A stretch of 64,000 bases of DNA from CATOSP01 sp965197545 (lineage in GTDB: Bacteria > Chloroflexota > Dehalococcoidia > Lucifugimonadales > UBA3495), in contig CBDANJ010000008.1 in assembly GCA_965197545.1 (NCBI GenBank), forward strand, positions 992,001 through 1,056,000, in the 5' to 3' direction. The translations under genes and the position numbers were made by a program. The notes beneath the pieces were generated by a model. The model searched no databases. It saw only the letters and a program-made list of their open reading frames with translations, and was not told where the DNA came from. This document shows, one piece after another, positions 1 through 7,971 of this stretch (positions are counted from its first letter, which is position 1; each line of letters starts with the position of its first letter).

Positions 1-10
1 GGAAGTCCAC

Positions 11-205
11 GTGGTCGCCGAGGTGTCCCTCACGGTGCAGGACCAAGACGTCCAACGCGCGGCCCGAAGAGCCGCCATCATGGCAAGAGCCGACGGCGGG
101 ACGGTTCACCCGGCAGTCATCGGGGAATCGATCTCCAGTACCGCCCTGGAAGCGGCAAGCCGGGAACAGGTCCTCTTCATACAACTGGACAGCCGCCGGG
201 AATAA
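11..205 (+). CDS. Small hypothetical protein, possibly cut by the window edge
   Basis: This is a 64-residue open frame starting at a GTG and ending just before a strong stem-loop. I do not recognise a family. It is charged, with no membrane segment and no cysteine motif. The start is uncertain because the frame may begin before the window, so it could be the C-terminal end of a longer protein. The stem-loop that follows and the ribosome site of the next gene suggest it closes a transcription unit. Confidence 0.4.
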   Translation: MVAEVSLTVQDQDVQRAARRAAIMARADGGTVHPAVIGESISSTALEAASREQVLFIQLDSRRE

Positions 206-260
206 CCGGCCCCCTGGGACACACCCGGACCCCCAAGGGCCCCGGGCCGGACTCCGCACA

Positions 261-287
261 GACCCCGGAGAACCGGTCTCCGGGGTC
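261..287 (+). terminator. Stem-loop terminator candidate
   Basis: The 11-base arms GACCCCGGAGA and TCTCCGGGGTC are perfectly complementary around a 5-base loop and are followed by a short pyrimidine run (TCTTC). It lies between the first small gene and the ribosome site of the next gene. The U tract is weak, so termination is likely but not certain. Confidence 0.6.
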
Positions 288-312
288 TCTTCATGTTTTG
301 GGAGGAAAGGCC

Positions 313-1224
313 ATGACCAGCCCCACAGCCGGGAAACACCCGGCCGCAGCCGGGGGAGACACCGCAACCCAACTCCGGCATCTCCGGGCCCACCGGGCAT
401 TCCAACGGCAGGAGAATTTCGAGAAAGCCCGCATCGACTGGAAGACCGTCATCGACCAAGACGAGTCCCGCCGACACGTCGCACGGCACCTCCACGCCAA
501 GATCAACCAGAAGGCGGGCGGGTTGCAACCCGCGGGCCGGATGAACACCGGGGACGGTCAGGAGAGCATGGTCCGGTTGGCCCGGAGGGTCCGGAACCGG
601 GAGCGGATCTCTCCCGGTGACGGACTGGGACTGAGCTGGAACCTGCGCCGCCGTATGGTCCGGGCCGGTTACCCCAGGCATTCCGAGGAAGCCTTTGAGG
701 AAATCATGCGGCTGGACCACCCGGGAACCCTCCCGGCCAAGGACGAGGGATTCCCCCCGGAGGTCAAAGAACAGAGAGCGGAACGGGAGCGGCTGAAGCA
801 ATTGCTGGCTATGCAGGGCGCCAGCCCCAAGAGACACCGGGAGGCCGTAGCCGCCGAAGCATACGCCTGCCGGGGCTGTCGCAACCTATTCCACCCGGAG
901 GCTGTTGAGAAGGGCCAATGCCCGGTCTGCATCCACAACCTGGAAGAGAGAGACCTGGTGAAGATAGCGGTCAAGATTGGGCCGGAGCGAACTCCCATGG
1001 GCTGTGTGGAACCCCGCCGGGGCCAGGAATACGGTAAGAACCGGAAAAGAGAGAGAGACAGGAAGAATGACGCAACCCGAAGCCCAGGGCATCGAGTACC
1101 TGACGGCGCTGATCCGAGCGCAGTTCGACCCGGACGCGGCGGAGCCGGCCCTGCTCGCCGCAAGCGGGGTCCCGGGAACGGTCCAGCAACTCAGACGACA
1201 GATGGCCGAGCGGTTGGCAGGTAA
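313..1224 (+). CDS. Hypothetical zinc-ribbon protein of an accessory element
   Basis: A GGAGGAAA ribosome site at 301 places the start at the ATG at 313 rather than at the upstream TTG, giving 303 residues. The first half is basic and helical. Near residue 190 there is a CRGC and CPVC pair separated by about 18 residues, which looks like a structural zinc ribbon. The last 50 or so codons overlap the start of the next gene in another frame, and that tail is rich in Arg, Gly and Pro. Either the overlap is real or a frameshift hides an earlier end. No family is recognised. The neighbours suggest a replication or mobilisation module of a plasmid or phage. Confidence 0.6.
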   Translation: MTSPTAGKHPAAAGGDTATQLRHLRAHRAFQRQENFEKARIDWKTVIDQDESRRHVARHLHAKINQKAGGLQPAGRMNTGDGQESMVRLARRVRNRERISPGDGLGLSWNLRRRMVRAGYPRHSEEAFEEIMRLDHPGTLPAKDEGFPPEVKEQRAERERLKQLLAMQGASPKRHREAVAAEAYACRGCRNLFHPEAVEKGQCPVCIHNLEERDLVKIAVKIGPERTPMGCVEPRRGQEYGKNRKRERDRKNDATRSPGHRVPDGADPSAVRPGRGGAGPARRKRGPGNGPATQTTDGRAVGR

Positions 1225-2548
1225 GGTGAAAGACCAATTCCACCACGGCATGTCAAGCCTGTTCGTCCTGACCGAGAGACAGGCCGCAACGCTGCGAAGC
1301 CTGGACCTGCCCCCGGAGGTCCCGGAACAGGTCCTATCCCTGAACTGGCTGCGGCAAGACCCCTCCAAACACGCCGTGAACGACCGGCTGGAGACCATCG
1401 CCGCAATGCCCCCATCGGACGGGGAAGGGAAACCCAGCTGGAAGAAATGGTGGCTGGACCACACCCACTCCCGCATCGGCATCTACCGGCCCCAGGACCA
1501 CGATCCCCTGAAGGACCCGGTCTCCGAGATGCTGAACCAGGTCATCCTGGCCATGGCCGAGGCCGCCGGGCCGGAGATCCCCAACCACGGGGAGATGGCC
1601 CGCCACATGCTGGTGTTTGGAGTAATGGACGCCTTCAGCAGCAAACGCACCAGGCAGAAGAACGAGAAGCTGGACCTCACCCTGGTATGGACCACGGGGG
1701 CGAAAATACGCGCACTGGCGAAGCGCATGGGCATAACCGGACAGGATCACCCCGCACGGAGACCCGAGAGCCCGGAGGCCCTGAAGGCGGAACTCCAGGA
1801 TCGGGGAATAGCCGTCCGGCAGGACATGGGGACCATCGCCGGGCTGGAGGAACTCCGGAAGACCCTGAGGGAAGAGGACGTCAAGGACCTGTACGCCAAC
1901 GCCCGAAGCGGGGAGTGGCACGACCGGAAGGCCAGGGAAAACTACATGCTGGACCACCGGGGATACCTGCACAGCGGCCGCAACCGGATCCGCCTCCGGG
2001 AAGGAGAGGACCCGGAGGGGCTCAGGACGCAGGCCGAATGGGACCTCATGACGCTCACCGTCCCGGAGCACCCGGGAGCGGAGGACGAACCCATCCACAG
2101 CCCGGACGCCGCAGCAGCCAACGTGGGCTTCCTGAACCGAGTCTCGCCCAAGGCCGTCCGGGAGTACCTGGACGGCGATTCCGAAGACCCGAACCCGCCG
2201 CAGCCGGGACCCTGCCCCAGGGCGGCCGAATGCCCCTCGTGGTGCGGGCGATTGCAGGAGACGGGGGAATTCCCCTTCCCGCTGACCCACGACGGGAAAT
2301 ACGAGAGTTGCCGGTACTGGCAGTTCCTGGAACAGTACGGGGCCATGGACCCGGAACAAAGGGAGATTTTCGCCCAGGCCGCCGCCGAAGAGGAGCGGAA
2401 CAGGAGAAAGGACAAGCAGCGGGAGCAGGCTCGGAACAAAGCCGCGGCGGCTGAGCCGGAGCCGGAACCGGCGGGAGATGAAGCCGAGGGAGATGAAACG
2501 GAGGCGCGGGAGAAGCCCCAGGGAACACAGCAACCCGCCCTGTTCTGA
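1067..2548 (+). CDS. Hypothetical protein with Cys cluster and C-terminal clamp-like motif
   Basis: The frame is open from 977, but the ATG at 1067 follows a GACAGGAAGA ribosome site, so I use it (493 residues). The protein is mostly helical and charged. Around residues 375-415 it has four cysteines (CPRAAEC, then C, then CRYW) that could bind an iron-sulfur cluster or zinc. The C-terminal 60 residues are a low-complexity acidic and basic linker that ends in QQPALF. The last five residues fit the QxxLF pattern used by many bacterial proteins to bind the DNA polymerase sliding clamp. That would suit a replication or repair role, but it is inference from a short motif. No family is recognised. 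Confidence 0.65.
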   Translation: MTQPEAQGIEYLTALIRAQFDPDAAEPALLAASGVPGTVQQLRRQMAERLAGKVKDQFHHGMSSLFVLTERQAATLRSLDLPPEVPEQVLSLNWLRQDPSKHAVNDRLETIAAMPPSDGEGKPSWKKWWLDHTHSRIGIYRPQDHDPLKDPVSEMLNQVILAMAEAAGPEIPNHGEMARHMLVFGVMDAFSSKRTRQKNEKLDLTLVWTTGAKIRALAKRMGITGQDHPARRPESPEALKAELQDRGIAVRQDMGTIAGLEELRKTLREEDVKDLYANARSGEWHDRKARENYMLDHRGYLHSGRNRIRLREGEDPEGLRTQAEWDLMTLTVPEHPGAEDEPIHSPDAAAANVGFLNRVSPKAVREYLDGDSEDPNPPQPGPCPRAAECPSWCGRLQETGEFPFPLTHDGKYESCRYWQFLEQYGAMDPEQREIFAQAAAEEERNRRKDKQREQARNKAAAAEPEPEPAGDEAEGDETEAREKPQGTQQPALF

Positions 2549-3110
2549 AGACCGGGCACAGCCGCCGGCTCCAAACCCCATGCCCGGAGGCCTGGGGTAG
2601 CATGGAGCAGCCAGGCCCCAGGACCGCCCGCCATTGGGACCTGTCCGAAGGACGCGGGGGCGCTCTTTCCGGTGTGGAGGCGACAGGCGCGCCCCGTTGC
2701 TCAGAAAATTCCACACCAGGAGATGACAGGATGGGGAAAAAGGTGCTGGTCTGCGGCGGGAGGGACTACAACGACCGGGAGACGGTGCGGCGTACTCTGG
2801 GACGGATCAAGCCGGCCGAGATAATCCACGGGGCGGCCAGGGGCGCGGACACGCTGGCGGGGGAATACGCCCGGGACCGGGGCATTCCCTGCCGCAGGTT
2901 CCCGGCCGACTGGCAAAGGCACGGACGCTCGGTGGGGTTCGTCCGCAACCGGCAGATGCTGGACGAAGGATAGCCGGACTTGGTCGTGGCCTTCCCCGGA
3001 GGGCCGGCTGACAAGGGTATGTAAGGGCTGAAATGGTCTGAAAACTTGGAAAGCGCACGGGATTCCGGCATCTTGGCAGCAGTCACGAAACCAGGTGCTG
3101 GAGGTGTCCC

Positions 3111-4324
3111 ATGCGCCTTCCACGGGAATGCTATCAGATGCAGCAGGTCATTGAAACGCATTTACCTCACCTCTCCCGGCCACAGTTGACCGGCCTGGCG
3201 CTGTGGGTCTGCGGGGCTATTTTCGCTGGCAGCGCCTGCCAGAACGCCGTAGCCTCGGCCCTCTCCGCCAAGGGCAACTGGAACAGCCTGCGCCAGCACC
3301 TCCGGGAGTGGCTCTACGACGGCAGCGACCGGGCCCGTCCCTGCCAGACCGAACTGGACGTTACTCTCTGCTTCGCGCCCCTGCTCCGCTGGGTCCTCTC
3401 CTGGTGGCTCTCCAGCCGCTTGGCCCTGGCCATAGATCCCACGCTGAAAGGGGACCAGATCACCGCCATCGTCATCAGCGTCGTCTACCGTAGCTGCGCC
3501 ATCCCCGTGGCCTGGCGCATCCACAAGGCCACCCAGAAAGGCTCCTGGATGGACCCCACGGTGGAACTGCTCAAGGAACTGGCCCCAGCGGTTCCCAGGG
3601 ATATGACCGTCATCGTGCTCTGCGACCGGGGCATATCCAGTCCCAAATTGTGGAAGCAGATACGCTCCCAAGGCTGGCATCCCTGTATGCGCTACCGGAA
3701 GAACATCACTTTCTGCGCCGATGGTGGACGCCGGTTGCCCGCCCAGCGCTTCTTGTGCCGTCCCGATACCGCCTGGATTGGCCGCGGCACCGCCTTCAGC
3801 ACTCCCAAGGCCAAACGCCGCTGCACTCTCCTGGTGGTCTGGTACGCCGAGCAGGAAGAACCCTGGATCATCCTCACCGACCTGCCGCCGGAGGACGCCG
3901 GACCCAGCTGGTACGCCCTGCGCTTCTGGATCGAACTGGGCTTCAAGGTCATCAAGAGCCTGGGCTGGAAGTGGGACAAGACCCGCCGCTCCGACCCGGC
4001 CCGCATCTCCCGCCACTGGCTGGTGCTGTCGGTGGCCACCCTGCTGGCCCTGGCCTACGGCACCCGGGTGGAAGACGCCTATGACCGCAGAATCGCCCCG
4101 GGCAACCTGCGCACACCGCCCCAGGCCCCAGCTCCGATACATCGCAACTACATCGCAACCCCTGGCGCCGGACGGGCCGCACCGTCAGCGTAACCCGACA
4201 TGGCATCGACTGGCTCAGACGGCTGCTCCTCCAAGGTCGGCTCTGGAGCCGCGTCTGGCTGCTGCCTGAACCCTGGCCAGAACCCAAGCCCAACCTGGAG
4301 ATTACTCGCCATGTCCCATCGTAA
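3111..4324 (+). pseudogene. IS4-family transposase, C-terminus frameshifted by an 11-bp tandem duplication
   Basis: The DDE transposase starts at 3111 after a GGAGG site. Recognisable stretches are LALAIDPTLKGD (first Asp), VIVLCDRGISSP (second Asp) and YALRFWIELGFKVIKSLGW (Glu region), the usual IS4 layout. TACATCGCAAC is repeated head to tail at 4138-4159. The extra 11 bases shift the frame, and the open frame stops at 4193. In the original frame the sequence continues RTVSVTRHGIDWLRRLLLQGR and stops at 4322-4324, matching the other two copies in the window. The catalytic core is intact, so the shortened protein may or may not be active. Confidence 0.88.
4138..4159 (+). repeat. 11-bp tandem duplication in IS4 transposase
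   Basis: Two adjacent copies of TACATCGCAAC. Removing one restores the reading frame seen in the related IS copies at 17.9 and 38 kb. Confidence 0.9.
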
Positions 4325-4614
4325 AAACCCCTTACATACCCTTGTCAGCGGAGGGCCGGGGACCAGGAACATGGTGAAGACCGCCCTGGAGCGGGGCTTC
4401 CCCGTCAAGACCGTGGACGAAGCGGGAAAAATCCACACCCTCGGGCCGAAAGCCAAAGCCGGATAGGACATAACCCTGGGACAGGGCACTGGACCAACGG
4501 AGACGGAGTTCACCTCCTGCCCCAAGCCCGCCGGAACGCGGGCCCTGTCCCATCTCGCATGACTTCCACAGGGGAGGCAACAACCGCCTTCCGCCGGGGA
4601 AGAGGAGAAAAACG

Positions 4615-4743
4615 GTGAGAGAATCGCACATCTGGACCGGGCCGAAGACCAGCCAGGGTTGCGGCAAACAGGTCAGGATCCTGCCGAAGTACGCCTACTG
4701 CAACCGGTGCGCGGAGCTGAGGGAACAGGGCTACGACGTGTAG
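4615..4743 (+). CDS. 42-residue zinc-finger-like protein
   Basis: A GTG start at 4615 lies 7 bases after AGAGGAG and opens a 42-codon gene ending in TAG. The product has a TSQGCGK turn and a YCNRCAEL pair. These three cysteines could bind a metal with one further ligand. The good ribosome site and compact spacing with the neighbouring zinc-ribbon gene support it. No family is recognised. Confidence 0.6.
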   Translation: MRESHIWTGPKTSQGCGKQVRILPKYAYCNRCAELREQGYDV

Positions 4744-4822
4744 AGCGTCCCGCCGGAGAAAAAGCGGAGAACGCCGGTTGACCGGCGGCAGGGAACGCCC
4801 CGCCGGTCTGAGGAGAGGGAAG

Positions 4823-5023
4823 ATGCAACCAAGGACCTTGGCAAAGAATTGCCCCGAGTGCGGGCAGCCCCTGACCGTGAGGACCAACCGGGCCACGGAC
4901 GAGGACTTCCTCGGCTGCAGCGCGTGGCCCGACTGCAAGCACACCGAGCCCATGCCGCTGGACATGATACTGCGGAGGCAGGGCCATCCCGAACTGCCGG
5001 GGCTCCAAGACAAACCGCAGTAG
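4823..5023 (+). CDS. Topoisomerase-type C4 zinc ribbon protein
   Basis: The start at 4823 follows AGGAGAGG and gives 66 residues. CPECGQPLTVRTNR followed by FLGCSAWPDCKHTEP matches the C4 zinc ribbon found at the C-terminus of type IA topoisomerases, here as a free-standing protein. Such ribbons bind single-stranded DNA. The residues before and after the ribbon are unremarkable. It sits in a run of small genes with strong ribosome sites, which fits a plasmid or phage block. It is most likely a DNA-binding accessory protein. Confidence 0.75.
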   Translation: MQPRTLAKNCPECGQPLTVRTNRATDEDFLGCSAWPDCKHTEPMPLDMILRRQGHPELPGLQDKPQ

Positions 5024-5083
5024 ACGCACCAGGAAGCCGCCCCCGGAAAACCGGGAAAAATCAGGGACAAGGAGGCCTGGAGA

Positions 5084-5248
5084 ATGACGGGAAAGTTGAA
5101 CGCCAGGCTGGAGCCGCAACCGGCCCGGAGGCACGTCAATTGCCGGAGCGTGGACCCCGCCTGTGGAAGGAAGGACCGGCAATCCCGCTGGAAGAGACAC
5201 CGGAAGGAATGGAGAAGATACCTCCGGCCGGAACCGGCCCCGGAATGA
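5084..5248 (+). CDS. 54-residue very basic small protein
   Basis: An AAGGAGG site at 5069 precedes an ATG at 5084, and the gene ends at a TGA that overlaps a downstream ATG (ATGA at 5245-5248). The product is rich in Arg, Trp and Lys and has two isolated cysteines. It could bind nucleic acid, but no family is recognised. Support comes only from the ribosome site and the overlap with the next frame. Confidence 0.5.
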   Translation: MTGKLNARLEPQPARRHVNCRSVDPACGRKDRQSRWKRHRKEWRRYLRPEPAPE

Positions 5249-5583
5249 GCACGGAAACCGCTGAAGCGGTCCGGGGCATCGTCCTAGCCGGAAGCCACTG
5301 CCACATCCGGTGCTGGTCGGCCGGGGGTAGCGCCTGCAGGTGCTCCTGCGGCGGGGAGAACCACGGGGCGCTGGGCAAAGGCGGGAAGCTGCCCACAGCG
5401 TCCTCCGGCAGGAAGCCGGTCCAGACCCTCCTGTGGACGATCCCCGAGAGGGAGAGCATGACCGGCCAAGCATGTCGAACCAGAGAGTCTCAGAAGAGCC
5501 CGCCCCGGGAGGGCGCGGGTTACCCCAGATGCCAAACAAGATCGAACATCAACAAGGTCGAAGATCAAAAGGAGAGCAAGAGC

Positions 5584-6051
5584 ATGGGCCATGAAGCGCC
5601 GGACCTGGAGAAATTCCTGAACGGGGAGAACGCCGACTCGATCCGGAAGATCGAGTACCTGGCCTCTCCCTACTGGCACCCACACAGGAAGGTCCGAAGG
5701 GCCCGGGCGGCGGAGGCTGCCGCCACGGAGCTGATGGGGCGGAACATGGCCGTGTTCTCCCCCGTGGTGTACAGCGCGACGATCCAGGAACGGGACGGCT
5801 TCAGCCCGCCGGAAGGTTGGTACAGGTTCGACCTGCACTTCCTGGCCCTCTCCGGGGGGCTGACGGTCCTGGAGGTCCCGGGCTGGAAGCAGAGCCGGGG
5901 CATCCTGGTCGAGATGGGGTTCGCCCGGGCCCTGGAGCTGCCCGTCAGCAGGATGGGATGGCCGGAGATCCGGAAGCTGCTGGAACTGGAACCGGGGACG
6001 GTCCAGACCCTGGAGCACTGGCAGGAAGGATTCGAGGCTGACCTGGAATGA
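5584..6051 (+). CDS. DUF1937 / nucleoside 2-deoxyribosyltransferase-like protein
   Basis: AAGGAGAG before the ATG at 5584 marks this start and gives 155 residues. The core IEYLASPYWHP, then AAATELMGRNMAVFSPVVYS, then GILVEMGFARALELPV matches the DUF1937 / deoxyribosyltransferase-like fold often found in phage genomes. The Glu in LVEMGFA is the usual catalytic or binding position. The same frame stays open upstream to an ATG at 5245, adding a Cys-rich stretch (SHCHIRCW, CRCSCGG). That stretch could be a separate coupled start or an N-terminal extension. The internal ribosome site makes 5584 the better choice. Confidence 0.75.
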   Translation: MGHEAPDLEKFLNGENADSIRKIEYLASPYWHPHRKVRRARAAEAAATELMGRNMAVFSPVVYSATIQERDGFSPPEGWYRFDLHFLALSGGLTVLEVPGWKQSRGILVEMGFARALELPVSRMGWPEIRKLLELEPGTVQTLEHWQEGFEADLE

Positions 6052-6090
6052 GAAACGCCGCCGGGGCGAGAACACGGAGAGCCGTCGCCC

Positions 6091-6674
6091 TCAGCCCGGG
6101 TAAGCCCCGTCCCTGGCGGCCCGCACGGTGGGCCTACTCACCTGGAAGGTCCGGGAGGCCGCGCTCACCGACCCACCGCCCTCCAGGAAGGCCCGCACGG
6201 CCCGCAGCTTCTCCGGCAGCAGCGCCGGGGGTCTGCCCCCGATCCGGCCCTCGGACGCGGCGCGGTCCACGCCGGCCTTGATCCGACCCCGGATGGTCTC
6301 CCTCTCCCACTCGGCCAGGGAGAGCAACATATGGAGCATGAGCCGGGCAGTGGGGCTGTCGTCGCCGGTGTCCAAGCCCTCATTGATGGAGCGATGCTTA
6401 TCCCCTGGGAGTGGAGATCCTCGACGGCCCGGAGGCCCTCCGAGAGGTTCCGGGCCAGCCGGTCCAGCCGCGGCACGGCCACGGCGTCGCCGGGCCGGAG
6501 TATCCCGCGGAGCCGTCTCCACTCGGGGCGTCGCATGCTCCGGCCCGAGGCCATGTCGGCGAAGATGCGGTCGTCCCTCAGCCCGTGGTCATGGAGGATG
6601 CGGCGCTGGGTGACCAGGCCGCTTTCCCCCTCCGCCTGGGAGACCCGGATGTAGCCGAAGACAGCGGGGTCCAT
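6091..6674 (-). pseudogene. Serine recombinase (resolvase family) with one-base frameshift
   Basis: The N-terminus VFGYIRVSQAEGESGL carries the catalytic-serine region of the resolvase/invertase family. It is followed by VAVPRLDRLARNLSE and, in a second frame, SINEGLDTGDDSPTAR, LLSLAEWERETIRGRIKAG and a C-terminal helix-turn-helix (SVSAASRTFQVSRPTV). The two frames join at about 6391. One missing base in ATC-GCTCC (expected ATCCGCTCC) explains the break. A GGGGAGG site precedes the ATG. It is probably the site-specific recombinase of the accessory block. The lesion may be real or an assembly error. Confidence 0.85.
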
Positions 6675-7294
6675 TCACTCACCTCCCCACGTGGCAAAGA
6701 AACACCCGGTTGTTTACCAGTCCCCGTCCTCCGGTGCGTCCATGCCTGGACCAAGTGGCAAACAACCATGGAGAAAACAGGGGTCAGAGGTTTGATTGCC
6801 AGCCGGAAGCGCCCCCGGCCGCGGCAGACTCCGCCCCCGCGCGGGACAGAAAGCTCCCCAGCCCCGTTCACCCCAATTATACGACCCTCAGCCGGAGCCT
6901 CCTCAATCCCGGAGAAGCCCGGAAAGGGACTAGGTCTGCCGCGCCTGCGGGGCCCTGGCTCTGTACCCCGGAGACTCCCTTCGACCGGCAGCAGCCCCGG
7001 GCCCGCCACCCCATGGCGCGGGAGATACCGGACTCCCAGAGGAACGGCCGGCCCGGCGGCGACATCGTGAAGATGAAATGTCCGGTCTGCAACGAGACCT
7101 GGGAGCAGGAACTGCCACAATAGGGAGCATCCCATGGCAGAAGGGCAACGACAGCCCCACCAAACTGGACAAAATCAAGAGCCTTCGTGTTGAGGTTCAA
7201 GCTATCACTTTAGCTGGAGGCGATGACGTCTCGTATACCTCTCGTATGCTTGGTGTAGACCGAAGCATTGCTTGTGGCTTAGCTAAGGGATTGA
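6675..7294. other. Gap: no convincing gene
   Basis: Open frames here look like shadows. A plus-strand frame ends in MKCPVCNETWEQEL near 7076-7123, which resembles a small zinc ribbon. It has no clear start, so I do not call it. From about 7150 the base composition drops and the sequence shares AAACTGGACAAAATCAAG with position 51186. Confidence 0.5.
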
Positions 7295-7843
7295 TTACTT
7301 TCTTGCCTGCTCCAGCCACCCATCAATGTCCAACCCGGTACACTGGCAGGCGTACAGCACAATCTCAGCCGCGGCCCTGGCGTCTTCCAGAGCATCGTGA
7401 TGCTTGAACGATATCCCTAAGTCTGCAGCGACGTTTGCCAGATTGTAGCCGCTCCGTCCATATCTTTCCGGCCAGGCGCGGCGGGCAATTTTCGCGCTAT
7501 CCAGCCATTGAGTACGGAGCGGCCTGAGACCATATTTGCGCGCCGCGCCGTCCAGGGCCACCCGGTCGAACGAGGTATGGCTCACCAGAACCGTCCCTTC
7601 CAACAAGCGGCGCAATTGGGCGTACAAGTCGGGCAGAGCGGCGCTGTCCTTTACACAGTCAGGGCCGATCCCATGCAGCCTCACATTAAAAGCGTTGAAG
7701 CGTTCTTCCGGGTTAACCAGGACCGACAGGCAATCGCTAATCCGGCCGGCCCTTACTTGCACTATCCCGATCTGGCAAATGCTGGCTGAATGTTCATTGG
7801 CCGTTTCCACGTCAATGGCGTTAAAGGTCAGGTTTCCCCTCAC
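7295..7843 (-). CDS. DEDDh 3'-5' exonuclease next to the CRISPR locus
   Basis: I choose the GTG at 7843 because GGAGGCAAGG lies directly before it. The longer open frame upstream has no ribosome site. The 182-residue product is a DnaQ/epsilon-like exonuclease: FNAIDVETAN gives the first Asp and Glu, SHTSFDRVAL gives the second Asp motif, and HHDALEDARAAAE gives the His and last Asp. It is divergent from cas3 with about 130 bp between them. In several type I-E systems a DnaQ domain is fused to Cas2, and DEDDh exonucleases trim prespacers before integration. A free-standing copy beside cas3 may do the same. A general repair role is the alternative. Confidence 0.88.
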   Translation of the reverse strand: MRGNLTFNAIDVETANEHSASICQIGIVQVRAGRISDCLSVLVNPEERFNAFNVRLHGIGPDCVKDSAALPDLYAQLRRLLEGTVLVSHTSFDRVALDGAARKYGLRPLRTQWLDSAKIARRAWPERYGRSGYNLANVAADLGISFKHHDALEDARAAAEIVLYACQCTGLDIDGWLEQARK

Positions 7844-7971
7844 CCTTGCCTCCAATTGCTGACAGCAGCCCGTTGACTTCCTCGTCCCCGTGTTGCCTAA
7901 AATGTCGCCAACCGCAACTGCCGATCTGCATAAACTGGCAAAGCTGCGGAACTCGAACAACGGTCGCTGAC

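Larger units (their letters stand above)
3008..4348 (+). mobile_element. IS4-family insertion sequence, copy 1
   Basis: The ends are perfect 20-bp inverted repeats (CTGACAAGGGTATGTAAGGG and its complement). An 11-bp direct repeat, CGGAGGGCCGG, lies immediately outside at 2997-3007 and 4349-4359. This target length fits the IS4 family. The element is 1341 bp with one transposase gene and sits inside the DUF2493 gene. Confidence 0.92.
2731..4466 (+). pseudogene. DUF2493 (YspA/SLOG-like) gene, nonsense codon plus IS insertion
   Basis: The start at 2731 follows CAGGAG. The N-terminus MGKKVLVCGGRDYND and the segment IHGAARGADTLAGEYA are typical of DUF2493, a Rossmann-like SLOG-type nucleotide-binding family common in phages and plasmids. 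An in-frame TAG at 2971-2973 interrupts the conserved MLDEG-x-PDLVVAFPGG stretch. Reading resumes in frame (PDLVVAFPGG), then an IS4-family element is inserted at 3008. The remaining C-terminus, GGPGTRNMVKTALERGFPV, is found after the element and ends at 4466. So the gene carries two independent lesions. The 11-bp target duplication shows the insertion is clean. Confidence 0.85.

Noticed and set aside
291..837. Long minus-strand open frames at 106-837, 1334-2716 and similar positions
   Set aside because: They are shadows of plus-strand genes in GC-rich DNA; they lack ribosome sites and recognisable motifs.
2971..2973. In-frame TAG codons in DUF2493, cas3 (8062) and an IS4 transposase (18197) as a sign that TAG is recoded
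   Set aside because: TAG is a normal stop for several intact genes here (cse1, the DEAD helicase), and the affected genes also carry frameshifts or insertions, so decay is simpler.
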